Assembly: GCF_001422645.1 (NCBI RefSeq)
Contig: NZ_LMLR01000001.1
Span: forward strand, 728,244-792,243
DNA from: Arthrobacter sp. Leaf69
GTDB lineage: Bacteria > Actinomycetota > Actinomycetes > Actinomycetales > Micrococcaceae
Length of the DNA stretch: 64,000 nt
Direction of reading: 5' to 3'
Below, in pieces: positions 34,317 to 43,781 of the stretch (positions are counted from its first letter, which is position 1; each line of letters starts with the position of its first letter). A program made the translations under genes and the position numbers. The notes beneath the pieces are model-generated. The model did no database searches. It worked only from the letters and a program-made list of their open reading frames with translations, and had not been told where the DNA came from.

Positions 34317-35075
34317 TCAGGCCCTGACTGCCCGCCAGCTCTGTGTCAGGTAGGGGAGCGGGAGGAGCTCGCGGGGGTCGTGGCCCAGATGTTCGTGGAG
34401 GTACCAGTCGAGGTTGCCCAGCACCTTGGCGCGGGTGGCCTCGCCGGCCGCCAGGTAGTAGCTGCGGGACTTTGTCAGCTCCATGATGTCGGCGGTGCGC
34501 ACCGGATCTTCCCATCGGGTGAGGTGGCTCTCCAGACCGGCGAATTCCGGGCCCACCGGCGGAGTGAAGTGCGGTTTGTGGACATCGCCGGCGTGCATGA
34601 TGCGCGAGAGCCGGTGCACCCACGGAACGGAGGTGTCCAGCTGGTTCCAGACCAGCCCCAGGACACCGTGGGGGCGGAGGATCCTGGCGATCTCCGAGCT
34701 GGCCAGGACCGGATCGCACCAGTGCCACGCCTGGGCGACGGTGACGAGGTCGAAAGCCCCGGCGGGAAGTCCCGTGTGCTCCGCGGTACCCTCGACGGCG
34801 GTGACGTCCGGGAGCGTCCTGCGCAGCTGCTCCAGCATGTCTGTGGACGGGTCCACCGCCACCGCGTGCAGGCCGCGTCCGGCCAGCAGCGCCGTGAACT
34901 TGCCCGTTCCGGCACCGAGGTCCGCGGCATCCTTGGCGCCGGCGGGAATCAGCCAGTCGGCGGAATCGCCGGGGTAGCCCGGGCGGACGCGTTCGTAGTG
35001 TTCCCCGCCGTCCCGGAAGCTCTGCCCGAGCTCCTGGCGGCGTTCCTGATGCAGTTTGGGGCCACCGCGCGCCAC
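34317..35075 (-). CDS. class I SAM-dependent methyltransferase
   Basis: A 252-residue methyltransferase. The SAM-binding fold shows DAADLGAGTGKFTALLAG (motif I), VAVDPSTDMLEQLR (acidic end of strand 2), and FDLVTVAQAWHWCDP (motif around strand 4), the order of UbiE/COQ5-like enzymes. An upstream SD, AAGGAG, is 9 nt before the GTG. It lies 35 nt before the DtxR-type gene, so it may lead that operon. The methyl acceptor is unknown. Confidence 0.88.
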   Translation of the reverse strand: MARGGPKLHQERRQELGQSFRDGGEHYERVRPGYPGDSADWLIPAGAKDAADLGAGTGKFTALLAGRGLHAVAVDPSTDMLEQLRRTLPDVTAVEGTAEHTGLPAGAFDLVTVAQAWHWCDPVLASSEIARILRPHGVLGLVWNQLDTSVPWVHRLSRIMHAGDVHKPHFTPPVGPEFAGLESHLTRWEDPVRTADIMELTKSRSYYLAAGEATRAKVLGNLDWYLHEHLGHDPRELLPLPYLTQSWRAVRA

Positions 35076-35157
35076 GTGCGATCTCCTTCGGCAGGTCCGG
35101 ATGGGTACCTTTCGAATTTACCGCACGCGGCAGGGGCCGCGGCTCCTCACCGCAGAG

Positions 35158-36624
35158 TCAGTCCAGGGTGCAGGGGGCCGCGCCCGCGGTGCCGGGCGTG
35201 TTGGGTGCCCAGTGCGGGTAGGTGCGGGTGTCGTTGGACGGGACCCAGCGTCCCGCGTCCACCACATAGTCCCAGCCCAGGCCGGTCTGGCGTAGCTGCT
35301 GGAGTGCGGTGAGCAGCCGCTTGGCGTCCTCCAGCCGGGAACCCAGGCCGAAGCTTGCCCGCAGCGAACCGGAAGGCAGCCCGAGCCGCCGGAGCAGGGG
35401 GTGCGCGCAGAAGCGGCCGTCGCGCAGCCCGATGCCGTGTTCGGCCGACAGGTACGCCGCGACCAGGCCCGCGTCGTAGCCCTCGAGGGAGAAATTGACG
35501 ACGCCGATCGTGCCGGTGCCAGCACCGCCCCCCGGCCCCTCGACTGTTGGAGCGTCGAAAGAAGCACTGTCCGAGAAGATCTGGTGCACGGTCACGCCGT
35601 CGATCCGGGCGAGGCCCTCGACCAGGAAGGACCGAATGGCGTTTTCGTGCGCGTGCCACTGGTCCACGTCAAGATCGGCGATCACTTGGGTGGCCCGGGC
35701 CAGGGTGGCCGCGCCGAGGACATTGGGCGAGCCGCCTTCGTGCCGGGCGGGCCCGGTGGTCCAGCTGACCGTGTCGATCCGGGCGTCCTGCACGGCTCCG
35801 CCGCCGGCCAGGTGCGGCGTGCCGGCGTCGAGCCAGTCCGGACGGCCCACCAGCACCCCGGCGCCGAAAGGTGCGTAGAGCTTGTGCCCGGAGAAGGCGA
35901 GGTAGTCGACGTCGTCCGCGGCGATGTCGATCCGCCGGTGCGGCGCCAGCTGGGCGGCGTCGACGACGATCCGGGCGCCGTATTCGTGGGCCAGGGCTGC
36001 CAGTGCCCGGATCGGCAGGACCTCACCGGTGACGTTGGAGGCGCCGGTGACGGCGAGCAGGCTGACGCCGCCGTGGGCGAGTTCCCCACGGAGGAGGTCC
36101 AGCGTGCCGGCGAGGGTGGGTGCGGCAATGACACTGCGGTGCGGCACGCCCTGCCACGGCAGGAGATTGGCGTGGTGTTCGATGTCGAGGTAGAGCACGT
36201 CGCCGCTGTGCACGCCGTCGACGACGGGCAGGCAGCCGGCCAGCAGGTTCAGGGAATCCGTGGTGTTGCGGGTGAAGATCACCGCGTCGTCCGGGCGGCC
36301 GCCCACGAAATCGCGGACAATAGTGCGCGCATTCTCGTAGACGGACGTGCTGATCTGGGAAGCGTAGCCGGCCCCGCGGTGGACGCTGGCGTAGAACGGC
36401 AGGATTTCGTTGAGGTAGGCCGAAACGACGGAGAGCGCGGGGGCCGAGGCGCCGTAGTCCAGGTTCGCGTAGCGGATGTGGCCGCCCTGGATCAGCGGCG
36501 CCTGGATCTCGGCGCCCGTCACTGCGGCCAGCGGCCGGCGGGCGATGGCGGACCGTGTCTCGGGGCCGGCCTGGGCGTCGGCGGCGTGGCGTTCGGTGGT
36601 GGCGGGAATGGTGGCAGTCGTCAT
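35158..36624 (-). CDS. class V PLP aminotransferase (cysteine desulfurase-like)
   Basis: A 488-residue fold-type I enzyme. Landmarks are NLDYGASAPALSVVSAYLNE at the N terminus, TRNTTDSLNLLAG (cofactor phosphate), TGEVLPIRALAALAHEYGARIVVDAAQLAPH with the Asp that contacts the pyridine nitrogen, and SGHKLYAPFGAGVL whose Lys binds PLP. It resembles SufS/CsdA-like and related class V enzymes; I cannot decide between cysteine desulfurase and another activity. I chose ATG 36624, preceded by CGAGG. A SAM-IV riboswitch and terminator upstream show that methionine/SAM status controls it, which favours a sulfur-metabolism role. Confidence 0.85.
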   Translation of the reverse strand: MTTATIPATTERHAADAQAGPETRSAIARRPLAAVTGAEIQAPLIQGGHIRYANLDYGASAPALSVVSAYLNEILPFYASVHRGAGYASQISTSVYENARTIVRDFVGGRPDDAVIFTRNTTDSLNLLAGCLPVVDGVHSGDVLYLDIEHHANLLPWQGVPHRSVIAAPTLAGTLDLLRGELAHGGVSLLAVTGASNVTGEVLPIRALAALAHEYGARIVVDAAQLAPHRRIDIAADDVDYLAFSGHKLYAPFGAGVLVGRPDWLDAGTPHLAGGGAVQDARIDTVSWTTGPARHEGGSPNVLGAATLARATQVIADLDVDQWHAHENAIRSFLVEGLARIDGVTVHQIFSDSASFDAPTVEGPGGGAGTGTIGVVNFSLEGYDAGLVAAYLSAEHGIGLRDGRFCAHPLLRRLGLPSGSLRASFGLGSRLEDAKRLLTALQQLRQTGLGWDYVVDAGRWVPSNDTRTYPHWAPNTPGTAGAAPCTLD

Positions 36625-36637
36625 GGGACCTCGCTCG

Positions 36638-36663
36638 AAAAGGACCCCACATGCCGGGGATCC
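36638..36663 (-). terminator. riboswitch-linked intrinsic terminator
   Basis: On the minus strand GGATCCCC pairs with GGGGTCC (one bulged T) around loop GGCATGT, followed by TTTT. It overlaps the last bases of the SAM-IV aptamer and lies just before the aminotransferase start, the layout expected for SAM-dependent premature termination. Confidence 0.75.
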
Positions 36664-36774
36664 GCGCTTGCCGGGTCCGTTCCGGACCGGCCAGGTCGTC
36701 ACCCGGGGCACCCCGCCGCGAAAGGAGGGTTGCCGGCCAGCAAACCGGGGTTTCGCGCTGGCACTCGTGACCTG
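36659..36774 (-). ncRNA. SAM-IV riboswitch aptamer
   Basis: The minus strand carries, in order, GGTCACGAGTGCCAGCG, GAAACCCCGGTTTGCTGG, CCGGCAACCCTCC, GCGGCGGGGTGCCCCGG, GTGACGACC and GGCAAGCGCGGATC. These match the conserved blocks of the actinobacterial SAM-IV class, including the P1 pairing (CAGGTC at 36769-36774 with GACCTG at 36692-36697) and the pseudoknot-forming segments. It binds S-adenosylmethionine. It lies in the 212-nt gap between hemA and the aminotransferase gene, on the strand of both. Confidence 0.9.
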
Positions 36775-36836
36775 CTTCGAGCCTAGGACATTCCCCGTTC
36801 CGGCGGAAAGGAGCCGGCTGAATGTGAAGCTGTTTG

Positions 36837-38363
36837 TTACGCGCGGCAGGTCGCGGCGGGAGCAGCGATCCCGGCTGGCGGCCGCATCAGGAGCTGGAAG
36901 GTTGAACAGCTTCCGGGGCATCCGGCGCCCGGGCCGCGGGTTCCGCCGCAGACCGGAGCGGCTGGTTCGGGCGCCGTTTCTTCAGTCGCTTCGGCGGGCA
37001 CACGGGCCGGCCCGGCCGGGTTCCCGCTCACAGCGGTTCTCCGGCTGTCGGCCTGGACGCTGAGGCCGAACAGCGCCTCGAGCGCTGCGGTGTAGTCGTC
37101 TTGCCGGCCGAGGGCGGCGAGCTCCCGGGCGCGGACCGTCGGGGTATGGAGCAGGCGCCGGAGCAGGTGCCGGAGGGCGAGGTTGACGTCGTCAGCCGAG
37201 GCGACCCGGCCACGCTGTTTGCCGACGCGTTCCATTTCGCTGCGGAGGACCTGATGGAGGTGCTCGCGCAGGGCCACGACGGCCGAGTCCACGGCGCGGA
37301 CCGCATCCTGTTCCTCGAAGCGGACGGCCGCCTGCCGGACCAGGGCGCGGGCGTGGCGCAGCGCTTCGGCGTCGGCCGGGGGAGCAGCGAGGTGGACTGA
37401 TTCCAGCGTGATGAGCTCCACTCCCGGCAGTTCCGCCACCTGCGGGTCGAAATCATGGCTGGGCGCCAGGTCAATGACGGTGAGCGGACGGTCCGCACCC
37501 ACACGCCAGCGCGCGAGGGCGGCAGCATCGATGCGGGCCCCTGAACCGCTGCAGCCAATGACAAGGTCAGCCCCGGCAACGGCTGCCGGCAGCTGCCGGG
37601 CGGAGACGGCGCGGCCTCCCCGGGCCGCCACGAAAGCATCCGCGCGGCCGGAGTGGGAGAAGACCGAGATGTCGGAATATCTGCGGGTTTTCAGCAGCTC
37701 CACCACACACCCGGCGTAAGCACCGGTACCGAGGAGAACGGCCGACGTTCCGGCGGCGGCAAGGTCCAGGGCAACAGCAGCGATGGATCTGCCGGCGCTG
37801 CCGAGCGCGGTCTGTGCCCCCACGTCCTTGGCCGTTCGGGACGCGGCCTGGAACAGCCTGCCCAGCCGCCCGCTGGCGGTTCCGGCGGCCTGTGCGTCGG
37901 CGAGGGCTCGGCGGACCTGGCCTGCGACTTCACGCTCACCCACCACCACCGAATCCAGGCCGGCGGCAACGGCGAAGAGATGTTCGACGGCGGCGGCTCC
38001 CCGGAGCTCCTCGAAAAGGGCCGCCAGATGGATCATCGGCAGCCCGGAGCAGAGGACGACCGCATCGAGGATGTCCCCGCGCGCGGCGTCGAGGCCCGCC
38101 AGGGACGGGAGCTCGCAATAGATTTCGAACCGGTTGCAGGTGGACAGGACTACGGATGCGGAGATGCGCGCCCCGTCGGAGACAAGACCGGAGACAAGAC
38201 CGGAGACAAGACCGGAAACAAGGTGCGGCGCAAGTCGGGCGGACGCGCTGTGCAGGGCGGCGGCGGATTCCGGGCCCAGGTCCCGGTATTTCGCCACGAG
38301 CACCAGCAGTATGGGGCCGGTCCCGGCAGTGCCACGATTCGAGGCGTGAAGTGCGTTAGACAA
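36837..38363 (-). CDS. hemA: glutamyl-tRNA reductase
   Basis: A 508-residue NADPH-dependent enzyme that makes glutamate-1-semialdehyde, the first step of C5 tetrapyrrole synthesis. VVLSTCNRFEIYCE holds the catalytic Cys (C76); VVVGEREVAGQVRRAL, the NADPH-binding VLLGTGAYAG, and the C-terminal dimerisation helix are present. It is longer than the usual 430-450 residues because of a VSGL repeat (residues 49-62) and an Ala/Pro/Glu-rich tail. The start is TTG 38363 with a strong SD (GGGAGGAG). It is followed by the SAM-IV controlled gene. Confidence 0.95.
   Translation of the reverse strand: MSNALHASNRGTAGTGPILLVLVAKYRDLGPESAAALHSASARLAPHLVSGLVSGLVSGLVSDGARISASVVLSTCNRFEIYCELPSLAGLDAARGDILDAVVLCSGLPMIHLAALFEELRGAAAVEHLFAVAAGLDSVVVGEREVAGQVRRALADAQAAGTASGRLGRLFQAASRTAKDVGAQTALGSAGRSIAAVALDLAAAGTSAVLLGTGAYAGCVVELLKTRRYSDISVFSHSGRADAFVAARGGRAVSARQLPAAVAGADLVIGCSGSGARIDAAALARWRVGADRPLTVIDLAPSHDFDPQVAELPGVELITLESVHLAAPPADAEALRHARALVRQAAVRFEEQDAVRAVDSAVVALREHLHQVLRSEMERVGKQRGRVASADDVNLALRHLLRRLLHTPTVRARELAALGRQDDYTAALEALFGLSVQADSRRTAVSGNPAGPARVPAEATEETAPEPAAPVCGGTRGPGAGCPGSCSTFQLLMRPPAGIAAPAATCRA
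38178..38225 (-). repeat. 12-bp tandem repeat inside hemA
   Basis: Three identical 12-nt units (GGAGACAAGACC on the plus strand, at 38178, 38190 and 38202) and a partial fourth encode repeating VSGL in frame before the catalytic Cys region. It is a likely slippage-prone minisatellite; the frame is kept because the unit is four codons. Confidence 0.9.
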
Positions 38364-38467
38364 GGCTGCTCTCCTCCCAAAAAGATGCCCTACCCTAGAG
38401 GCCGCCGTCGGGCCGCCGTCTTGGACAGAATTGTGCAGGGAGGTTGGGGAATCCTTGGGAACAGTTG

Positions 38468-39280
38468 CTAGAGCAGGTCGTCCAGCCCCGGGTTGAGCCG
38501 TTTGAGGACCTCGGAGTGCAGGATGGAGTTGGTGGCCAGGGCGTTCCCGCCGAAGGGGCCGTCCTCACCTTCCAGGGACGTGAAGCGCCCGCCGGCCTCG
38601 GTGACGATCGGCACCAGCGCCGCCATGTCGTAGAGGTTCAGTTCGGGCTCGCAGGCGATGTCGACGGCGCCTTCGGCCACGAGGCAGTAGGACCAGAAGT
38701 CCCCGTAGGCGCGGGTGCGCCAGACTTCCTCGGTCAGGCCCAGGAACTCATCGAGGTTGCCGCGCTGCTTCCAGCCGCCCAGGCTGGAGTAGGACAGCGA
38801 GGCGTCCGAGAGTTCGGAGATGTTGGACACCTTCAGACGGGTGGCGGCCGCCAGCGAACGGCCCGTGTAGGCCCCGGCGCCCTTGGCGGCCCACCAGCGC
38901 TTGCCCAGCGCGGGGGCGCTTACGACGCCGACCACAGGCTCGCCTTCGTCGACGAGGGCGATCAGCGTGGCCCAGACGGGGACGCCTCGGACGAAGTTTT
39001 TGGTCCCGTCAATGGGATCGATGATCCACCGGCGGGAGCCGTGGCCGGAACTGCCAAACTCCTCGCCGAGCACGGCGTCGCGCGGACGGGAGCGGGACAG
39101 CTGGCCGCGGATGGCTTCCTCGGCCGACTTGTCGGCGTCGGTCACCGGCGTCAGGTCCGGCTTCGTCTCGATCCGAAGGTCGAGCGCCTTGAAGCGGCTC
39201 ATGGTCTGGGAATCTACGGAATCTGCCAGTACATGGGCAAGGCGCAGGTCATCGTTGTAGCTTGAAGCGGGTTGACTCAT
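38468..39280 (-). CDS. hisN: histidinol-phosphatase, inositol monophosphatase family
   Basis: A 270-residue Mg-dependent phosphatase. [25 protein letters not shown] (metal ligands in DPIDGT) and the C-terminal [19 protein letters not shown] match the HisN branch of the inositol monophosphatase family, which removes phosphate from histidinol phosphate in actinobacterial histidine synthesis. Other inositol-phosphatase activity cannot be excluded. A TAGTTT box lies 6 nt before the ATG on the minus strand. It is downstream of rsgA on the same strand. Confidence 0.88.
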   Translation of the reverse strand: MSQPASSYNDDLRLAHVLADSVDSQTMSRFKALDLRIETKPDLTPVTDADKSAEEAIRGQLSRSRPRDAVLGEEFGSSGHGSRRWIIDPIDGTKNFVRGVPVWATLIALVDEGEPVVGVVSAPALGKRWWAAKGAGAYTGRSLAAATRLKVSNISELSDASLSYSSLGGWKQRGNLDEFLGLTEEVWRTRAYGDFWSYCLVAEGAVDIACEPELNLYDMAALVPIVTEAGGRFTSLEGEDGPFGGNALATNSILHSEVLKRLNPGLDDLL

Positions 39281-39335
39281 GGTTCCAAACTACCGTCAAA
39301 GCGTGCGGGGGAGCGGTAGGCGGCACCGCGGCCGG

Positions 39336-40451
39336 CTACGAGACGGTGCCCAGTTCCTTGACGTCCTGGGCTTCCATCCGCGGGTCCGTCCCCAGCAGGC
39401 GGCGGAGGGATGCGAGCCGGGCCGGGCCGGATTCGCCTGCATGGCCGGCGGCCACCCAGGCGTCCACGCCGCAGTTGACGGCGCTGGAATCATGCTTGCA
39501 GCCCCGCTCGCAGTCGTCGGTGCCCGGCTCGAGGTCCGGGAAGGACCGCAGGATCCGGTCCGGGTCCACGTGGGCCAGTCCGAAGGAGCGGATGCCCGGG
39601 GTGTCGATGATCCAGCTGCCCGAGGGCGCATCGTTGACCTTGAGCGCCAGGGCCGAGGAGGACGTGTGGCGGCCGCGCCCGGTGACGGCGTTGACGCCGC
39701 CGGTGGCGCGCTCGGCGCCCGTCAGGGCGTTAACCATCGTGGACTTCCCGACGCCGGAATGGCCGATCATGACGGTGACCTTCCCATCGAGGTGGCCGCG
39801 CAGCTGTGAGACGGCATCCTTGTCCAGCCGGGCGGACAGTCCGTCGTCCGAACGGGCATCGATACCGGAGGCGGCGGAGTCCGCCGTCTTGGAGATGATC
39901 ACCGGGAAGGCCAGGTGCTGGTAGTTGGAGAGGAGTTCCGCGGGATCCTTGACATCGGCCTTGGTGACGAGCAGCAGGGGCTCGATTCCGGCGTCGTACG
40001 CGGCCACGAGGGCCCGGTCGATGAACCCGGTCCTTGGCTCCGGATTGGCGGCCGCCACCACAATCACCAGTGTGTCGGCATTGGCGACGACGGCGCGCTC
40101 GATCGGATCCGTATCGTCGGCGCTGCGCCGCAGCAGGGTCTTGCGGTCCTGGATCTTGACCAGCCGGGCCAGGGTGTCGGGTTCACCGGTGACGTCGCCC
40201 ACCAGGGAGACGAAGTCGCCGGCGACCACGGGGTTGCGGCGCAGTTCCCGGGCGCGGGCGGCGATGATCTTGCGCTCCTCGGGTGTGCCTTCGGCGACCA
40301 CGGCGGTGTAGCGTCCCCGGTCAACGGTGATGATCCGCCCGGTCACGGCGTCGTCGTAGCTGGGCCGGTCCTTGGTGCGGGGCCGGGTGCCCTTCTTGTT
40401 GGGGCGGATCCGGACGTCGGATTCGTCCCAGGAATCAGTGCTGCGGGCCAC
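39336..40451 (-). CDS. rsgA: ribosome small-subunit GTPase RsgA
   Basis: A 371-residue circularly permuted GTPase that matures the 30S subunit. It has an N-terminal OB-fold ([15 protein letters not shown]), then G4 VTKAD, G1 [10 protein letters not shown]3 DTPGIRSFG, and the C-terminal zinc site [16 protein letters not shown]. The GTG at 40451 (overlapping the aroA stop by 17 nt) gives the usual start [21 protein letters not shown] without the N-terminal junk of the longer frame. Coupled translation with aroA is likely. Confidence 0.95.
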   Translation of the reverse strand: MARSTDSWDESDVRIRPNKKGTRPRTKDRPSYDDAVTGRIITVDRGRYTAVVAEGTPEERKIIAARARELRRNPVVAGDFVSLVGDVTGEPDTLARLVKIQDRKTLLRRSADDTDPIERAVVANADTLVIVVAAANPEPRTGFIDRALVAAYDAGIEPLLLVTKADVKDPAELLSNYQHLAFPVIISKTADSAASGIDARSDDGLSARLDKDAVSQLRGHLDGKVTVMIGHSGVGKSTMVNALTGAERATGGVNAVTGRGRHTSSSALALKVNDAPSGSWIIDTPGIRSFGLAHVDPDRILRSFPDLEPGTDDCERGCKHDSSAVNCGVDAWVAAGHAGESGPARLASLRRLLGTDPRMEAQDVKELGTVS

Positions 40452-41838
40452 CGGCCGGGTCCTTCCCTGCGGGTGCGCCCTGGGCCAGCATGGACTCCCA
40501 CAGCTGCGGGAAGTCCGGCATGGTCTTGGCCGTCGTGGCAATGTCCTCGACCTCGACACCCGGTACGGCCAGGCCAAGGATGGCGCCGGCCGTGGCCATG
40601 CGGTGGTCGGCATAGCTGTGGACCACGCCGCCGTGCAGCGGCGCGGGCCGGATGATGAGGCCGTCGCTGGTCTCCTCGGCGTCGCCGCCCAGCCGGTTGA
40701 TCTCGGCCACGAGGGCGGCGAGCCTGTCCGTTTCGTGGCCGCGGAGGTGGGCGATGCCGCTCAGCCGTGACGGTCCCGTGGCGAGGGCGCACAGGGCGGC
40801 GACGGTGGGGGCGAGTTCACTGGTCTCGTCGAAGTCGGCGCCCTTGATGTCGGGGCCGCCGGTGACGGTCAGGGTGCCGTCCGTCAGTGTGACGGTGGCG
40901 CCCATCGCGGCGAGGATGCCGCGCCAGAGGTCACCCACCTGCGTGGTCTCCGCCGGCCAGTTGGGGATCCGCACGGTCCCGCGGGTGGCGAGGGCCGCAG
41001 CGAGGAACGGCCCGGCGTTGGAGAGGTCCTGTTCGATCCGCTGGTCAAAGGCGCGGATCGGACCGGGGGAGACAACCCAGTGGTTCGGGCGGGAATCGTC
41101 CACGGCCACTCCGACGCCGCGCAGCACGGCCACCGACATGTTGATGTGGTCCAGGCTCGGCACCGGCTTGCCTGAGTCTTCGCTGCTGCGGTGTTCCAGG
41201 TGGAGCCCCTCGGTGAAGCGGGCTCCGGCCAGCAGCAGGGCGGACACAAACTGCGAGGAGGCGCTGGCGTCGATCACGAGGTGCCCGCCGCGCACTTCGC
41301 CCGTGCCCTCGACGGCGAACGGCAGCGACGACGCCGGACCGCCGTCGGGCGCGCTGACGGCGACGCCCAGCCCGGTCAGCGCCTCGATAATGGTGCCCAT
41401 CGGGCGCTTGCGCGCGTGCGGATCGCCGTCGAACAATGAATCTCCCCGGCGCAGGGCCGCGACGGGCGGCACGAACCGCATGACCGTCCCGGCCAGGCCG
41501 CAGTCGATCCCGGTCCTCGCCCCGGAGGCATCCAGCCGGATGGGCGTCACGGCCAGATCAGGACCGAAGGCGCCGTCGCCGGGAACCTCCGTGATGGTGG
41601 CCCCGAGCTGCCGCAGCGCCTCAATCATGAGGGCGGAATCCCTGGAGTGCAGGGGAGCACGCAACCTCGAGGGTCCGTCTGCGAGGGCCGCCAGCACGAG
41701 GTACCGGTTGGTCAGGGACTTCGATCCCGGGACGGTGACCGTCGCGTCGACGGGCTTTCCGGCGAACGGCGCCCGCCAGAGCGGAGCGGTGCCGGCCGGA
41801 ACGGGGTGGGCGGCTGCGGAGGGGGTGGTGCCTGTCAT
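40435..41838 (-). CDS. aroA: 3-phosphoshikimate 1-carboxyvinyltransferase (EPSP synthase)
   Basis: A 467-residue shikimate-pathway enzyme joining PEP to shikimate-3-phosphate. [17 protein letters not shown] (Lys and Arg that bind substrate), [26 protein letters not shown] (the RxKE region) and the C-terminal [13 protein letters not shown] are intact. The N terminus is extended by about 30 Ala/Pro-rich residues compared with most members. It is followed by rsgA with a 17-nt overlap and lies 8 nt downstream of the DoxX gene on the same strand. Confidence 0.97.
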   Translation of the reverse strand: MTGTTPSAAAHPVPAGTAPLWRAPFAGKPVDATVTVPGSKSLTNRYLVLAALADGPSRLRAPLHSRDSALMIEALRQLGATITEVPGDGAFGPDLAVTPIRLDASGARTGIDCGLAGTVMRFVPPVAALRRGDSLFDGDPHARKRPMGTIIEALTGLGVAVSAPDGGPASSLPFAVEGTGEVRGGHLVIDASASSQFVSALLLAGARFTEGLHLEHRSSEDSGKPVPSLDHINMSVAVLRGVGVAVDDSRPNHWVVSPGPIRAFDQRIEQDLSNAGPFLAAALATRGTVRIPNWPAETTQVGDLWRGILAAMGATVTLTDGTLTVTGGPDIKGADFDETSELAPTVAALCALATGPSRLSGIAHLRGHETDRLAALVAEINRLGGDAEETSDGLIIRPAPLHGGVVHSYADHRMATAGAILGLAVPGVEVEDIATTAKTMPDFPQLWESMLAQGAPAGKDPAGGPQH

Positions 41839-41845
41839 TGCTGTC

Positions 41846-42394
41846 TTAGGCTCCAGCGGTGTGGTCTACGGCTTTGCGTACGGCCTTGTCGGCCTTCTTC
41901 CACTGCTTGCCGGTGGTCTTCCGGACGTCCGCGGCGAGGTGGCTGGCGTTCTTTTTGGCATCCGCGGCGAGGTGCTCGGCGCGCCAGGCCAGGCTGGGCC
42001 GGCCGTTTGTGTCCACGGCGGCCAGGAGCACGCCGCCGGTCAGCGAGACGTTCTTGAGCAGCTGCTTGCGGCGGGCATCGCGGCCGTCCTTGGAGGTGAT
42101 GTCCGCGCTGCGCCATTCAACGTAGCCGTTAAGAGCGGAGATGACGGCCAGGACGGTGGCGGCCATGCGGGCTGACTTGCCGAGCGCGAAGAGGACGCCG
42201 GCTCCCACCTGGGTTCCGCCGATAACGCGGGCCAGGACCTTCTCGTTGGTCTGGAACGGCAGGGACTCGGCGGCGCGGCGCAGCAGGGGTGACAGCTGCG
42301 TCGCGGTGTCGTCCGCATTCTTGAGCTTGTCCATGCCTGCAAGGACGAAACTGGAGGCGAGCATGGGCCGGGCGAGAAAGCGGACAAAGGACAT
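41846..42394 (-). CDS. DoxX-family membrane protein
   Basis: A 182-residue protein with four predicted helices in the first 130 residues: [18 protein letters not shown] (the DoxX start), [35 protein letters not shown] and [16 protein letters not shown]. The last 50 residues are a Lys/Ala-rich amphipathic helix ([21 protein letters not shown]). DoxX proteins are membrane parts of redox systems, in mycobacteria with superoxide dismutase and a thiosulfate sulfurtransferase. It is divergent from sigR, a thiol-stress regulator, which makes a redox role plausible. Confidence 0.85.
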   Translation of the reverse strand: MSFVRFLARPMLASSFVLAGMDKLKNADDTATQLSPLLRRAAESLPFQTNEKVLARVIGGTQVGAGVLFALGKSARMAATVLAVISALNGYVEWRSADITSKDGRDARRKQLLKNVSLTGGVLLAAVDTNGRPSLAWRAEHLAADAKKNASHLAADVRKTTGKQWKKADKAVRKAVDHTAGA

Positions 42395-42421
42395 GAATTT
42401 CCTCCTGGATGGACGAGCCGC

Positions 42422-42445
42422 GGAATCAATGCGGGAGAACCGGTT
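42422..42445 (+). promoter_or_regulatory. possible SigR-dependent promoter of sigR
   Basis: GGAAT (42422-42426) and GTT (42443-42445) with 16 nt between approximate the GGAAT/GTT promoter used by SigR/SigH-class factors. It lies about 150 nt before the TTG start. If real, sigR is autoregulated from here. The spacing is slightly short compared with some known sites. Confidence 0.4.
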
Positions 42446-42595
42446 CTAGTCTTGCACTTTTGTGGAATATTTGCCTGCCCGAGGGGGTTGTGGAAGACAG
42501 GTCCCGGCCGCCGGTTTGCGGCCTGACGATGATCTGGAGGACGGCTGGAGTAGGGGCCCAACGACCAACCGGACGACAGACAGAAAGGTGGAGAT

Positions 42596-43423
42596 TTGAT
42601 TCTTGTGGAGGACGCGCAGCGTGCTGCGGAACCGGTGGAGTTGTGGTCCATGGCCATGCAGGATGGCGCCGTGCCGGCAATTCCGGCCGCCCGCCGGAAC
42701 GTGACAGTAGACTTGAAGGCAATGAGCACCATGGATCCGGCCGTTGCGGCCATGCACGAGGCTGCCGCCCAAGAGACGATCGTGGACGGGCAGGCACTGG
42801 ACGTTGCGACTGAAACCCCGGAGGAACGCCGGGTAAGGTTCGAACGCGACGCCATGCAGTATGTCGACCAGCTGTACTCCGCGGCCATGAGGATGGCCCG
42901 GAATCCCGCCGATGCCGAGGACCTGGTCCAGGAGGCGTACACCAAGGCGTTCTCCGCATTCCATCAGTACAAGCCCGGCACCAACCTCAAAGCCTGGCTG
43001 TACCGCATCCTGACGAACACCTACATCAACCTCTACCGCAAGCGGCAACGTGAGCCGCTGCAGTCGAACTCCGACACCATCGAGGACTGGCAACTGGCCC
43101 GCGCGGAGTCGCACACGTCCTCGGGGCTGCGCTCGGCCGAGGCCGAGGCGCTGGACCACCTGCCGGATTCGGACGTCAAACGTGCGCTGCAGGCCATCCC
43201 GGAGGAATTCCGGCTGGCGGTGTACTTCGCCGACGTCGAGGGATTTGCGTACAAGGAAATATCCGACATTATGAACACCCCGATCGGGACCGTGATGTCC
43301 CGCCTGCACCGGGGCCGGAAAATGCTGCGGGACATGCTCGCCGACTACGCCGCCGAGCGCGGGTTCAAGGCTGCAGATGCCACCGCGGCGGCCGGAAGTA
43401 ACAAACAGGAGAACAGGAAATGA
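42596..43423 (+). CDS. sigR: RNA polymerase sigma factor SigR/SigH
   Basis: A 275-residue ECF sigma factor. Region 2 contains [19 protein letters not shown] and [25 protein letters not shown]; region 4 has [31 protein letters not shown]. This is the redox-responsive SigR/SigH type that directs thiol-repair genes. The full frame starts at TTG 42596 after a strong SD (AAAGGTGGAGA) and carries about 42 residues more than the form starting at ATG 42722. That internal ATG has its own TAGACT box, so two isoforms may be made, as described for sigma-R and sigma-R' of Streptomyces. It overlaps rsrA by ATGA. Confidence 0.92.
   Translation: MILVEDAQRAAEPVELWSMAMQDGAVPAIPAARRNVTVDLKAMSTMDPAVAAMHEAAAQETIVDGQALDVATETPEERRVRFERDAMQYVDQLYSAAMRMARNPADAEDLVQEAYTKAFSAFHQYKPGTNLKAWLYRILTNTYINLYRKRQREPLQSNSDTIEDWQLARAESHTSSGLRSAEAEALDHLPDSDVKRALQAIPEEFRLAVYFADVEGFAYKEISDIMNTPIGTVMSRLHRGRKMLRDMLADYAAERGFKAADATAAAGSNKQENRK
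42708..42713 (+). promoter_or_regulatory. possible internal -10 box for short SigR
   Basis: TAGACT inside the sigR frame lies 8 nt before an in-frame ATG (42722), the same arrangement seen upstream of galE and other genes in this window. It could drive a leaderless mRNA for a 233-residue SigR. The bases are also coding. Confidence 0.4.
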
Positions 43424-43680
43424 GCGACTGCCAGGGACTGGGCGATTGCGACGACGCCCGGATGCAACGTATCTACGAGTATCTGGATGGTGCCCTTACG
43501 CACGAGGACATCTCCGAGATCAAGGACCACCTGGACGGCTGCCCCGAATGTTTTGAGCAGTACGACCTTGAGTGTGTGATCCGCGTGATGGTGAAGCGTT
43601 CCTGCACCGAGGCCGCCCCGGAGAACCTCAAGAATTCAATCCTTGACCGGATTCACTCGAGCAACCCCGTAGAGGCCTGA
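43420..43680 (+). CDS. rsrA: mycothiol-system anti-sigma factor RsrA/RshA
   Basis: An 86-residue zinc-binding anti-sigma factor. The H37-x3-C41-x2-C44 motif (HLDGCPEC) is the redox switch: reduced zinc-RsrA holds SigR inactive, and disulfide formation frees it. Two more Cys near the start (C4, C10) and one at C52 may also take part. The start overlaps the sigR stop by ATGA, fixing a 1:1 translational pairing. A strong terminator follows. Confidence 0.95.
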   Translation: MSDCQGLGDCDDARMQRIYEYLDGALTHEDISEIKDHLDGCPECFEQYDLECVIRVMVKRSCTEAAPENLKNSILDRIHSSNPVEA

Positions 43681-43717
43681 CCCGGCGGGCTCCGCCCGTC
43701 TCCACGTTCCAGAAAAC

Positions 43718-43755
43718 GAATGACCCCGGAAACCGTGAGGTTTCCGGGGTCATTC
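43718..43755. terminator. bidirectional terminator after rsrA
   Basis: A perfect 17-bp stem (43718-43734 with 43739-43755) closed by a GTGA tetraloop. The minus-strand side is followed by CGTTTTCT, so it also ends transcription of the bL37 gene. Confidence 0.9.
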
Positions 43756-43781
43756 GCCTAAAGCCGTATTCCAAGCTTTGC

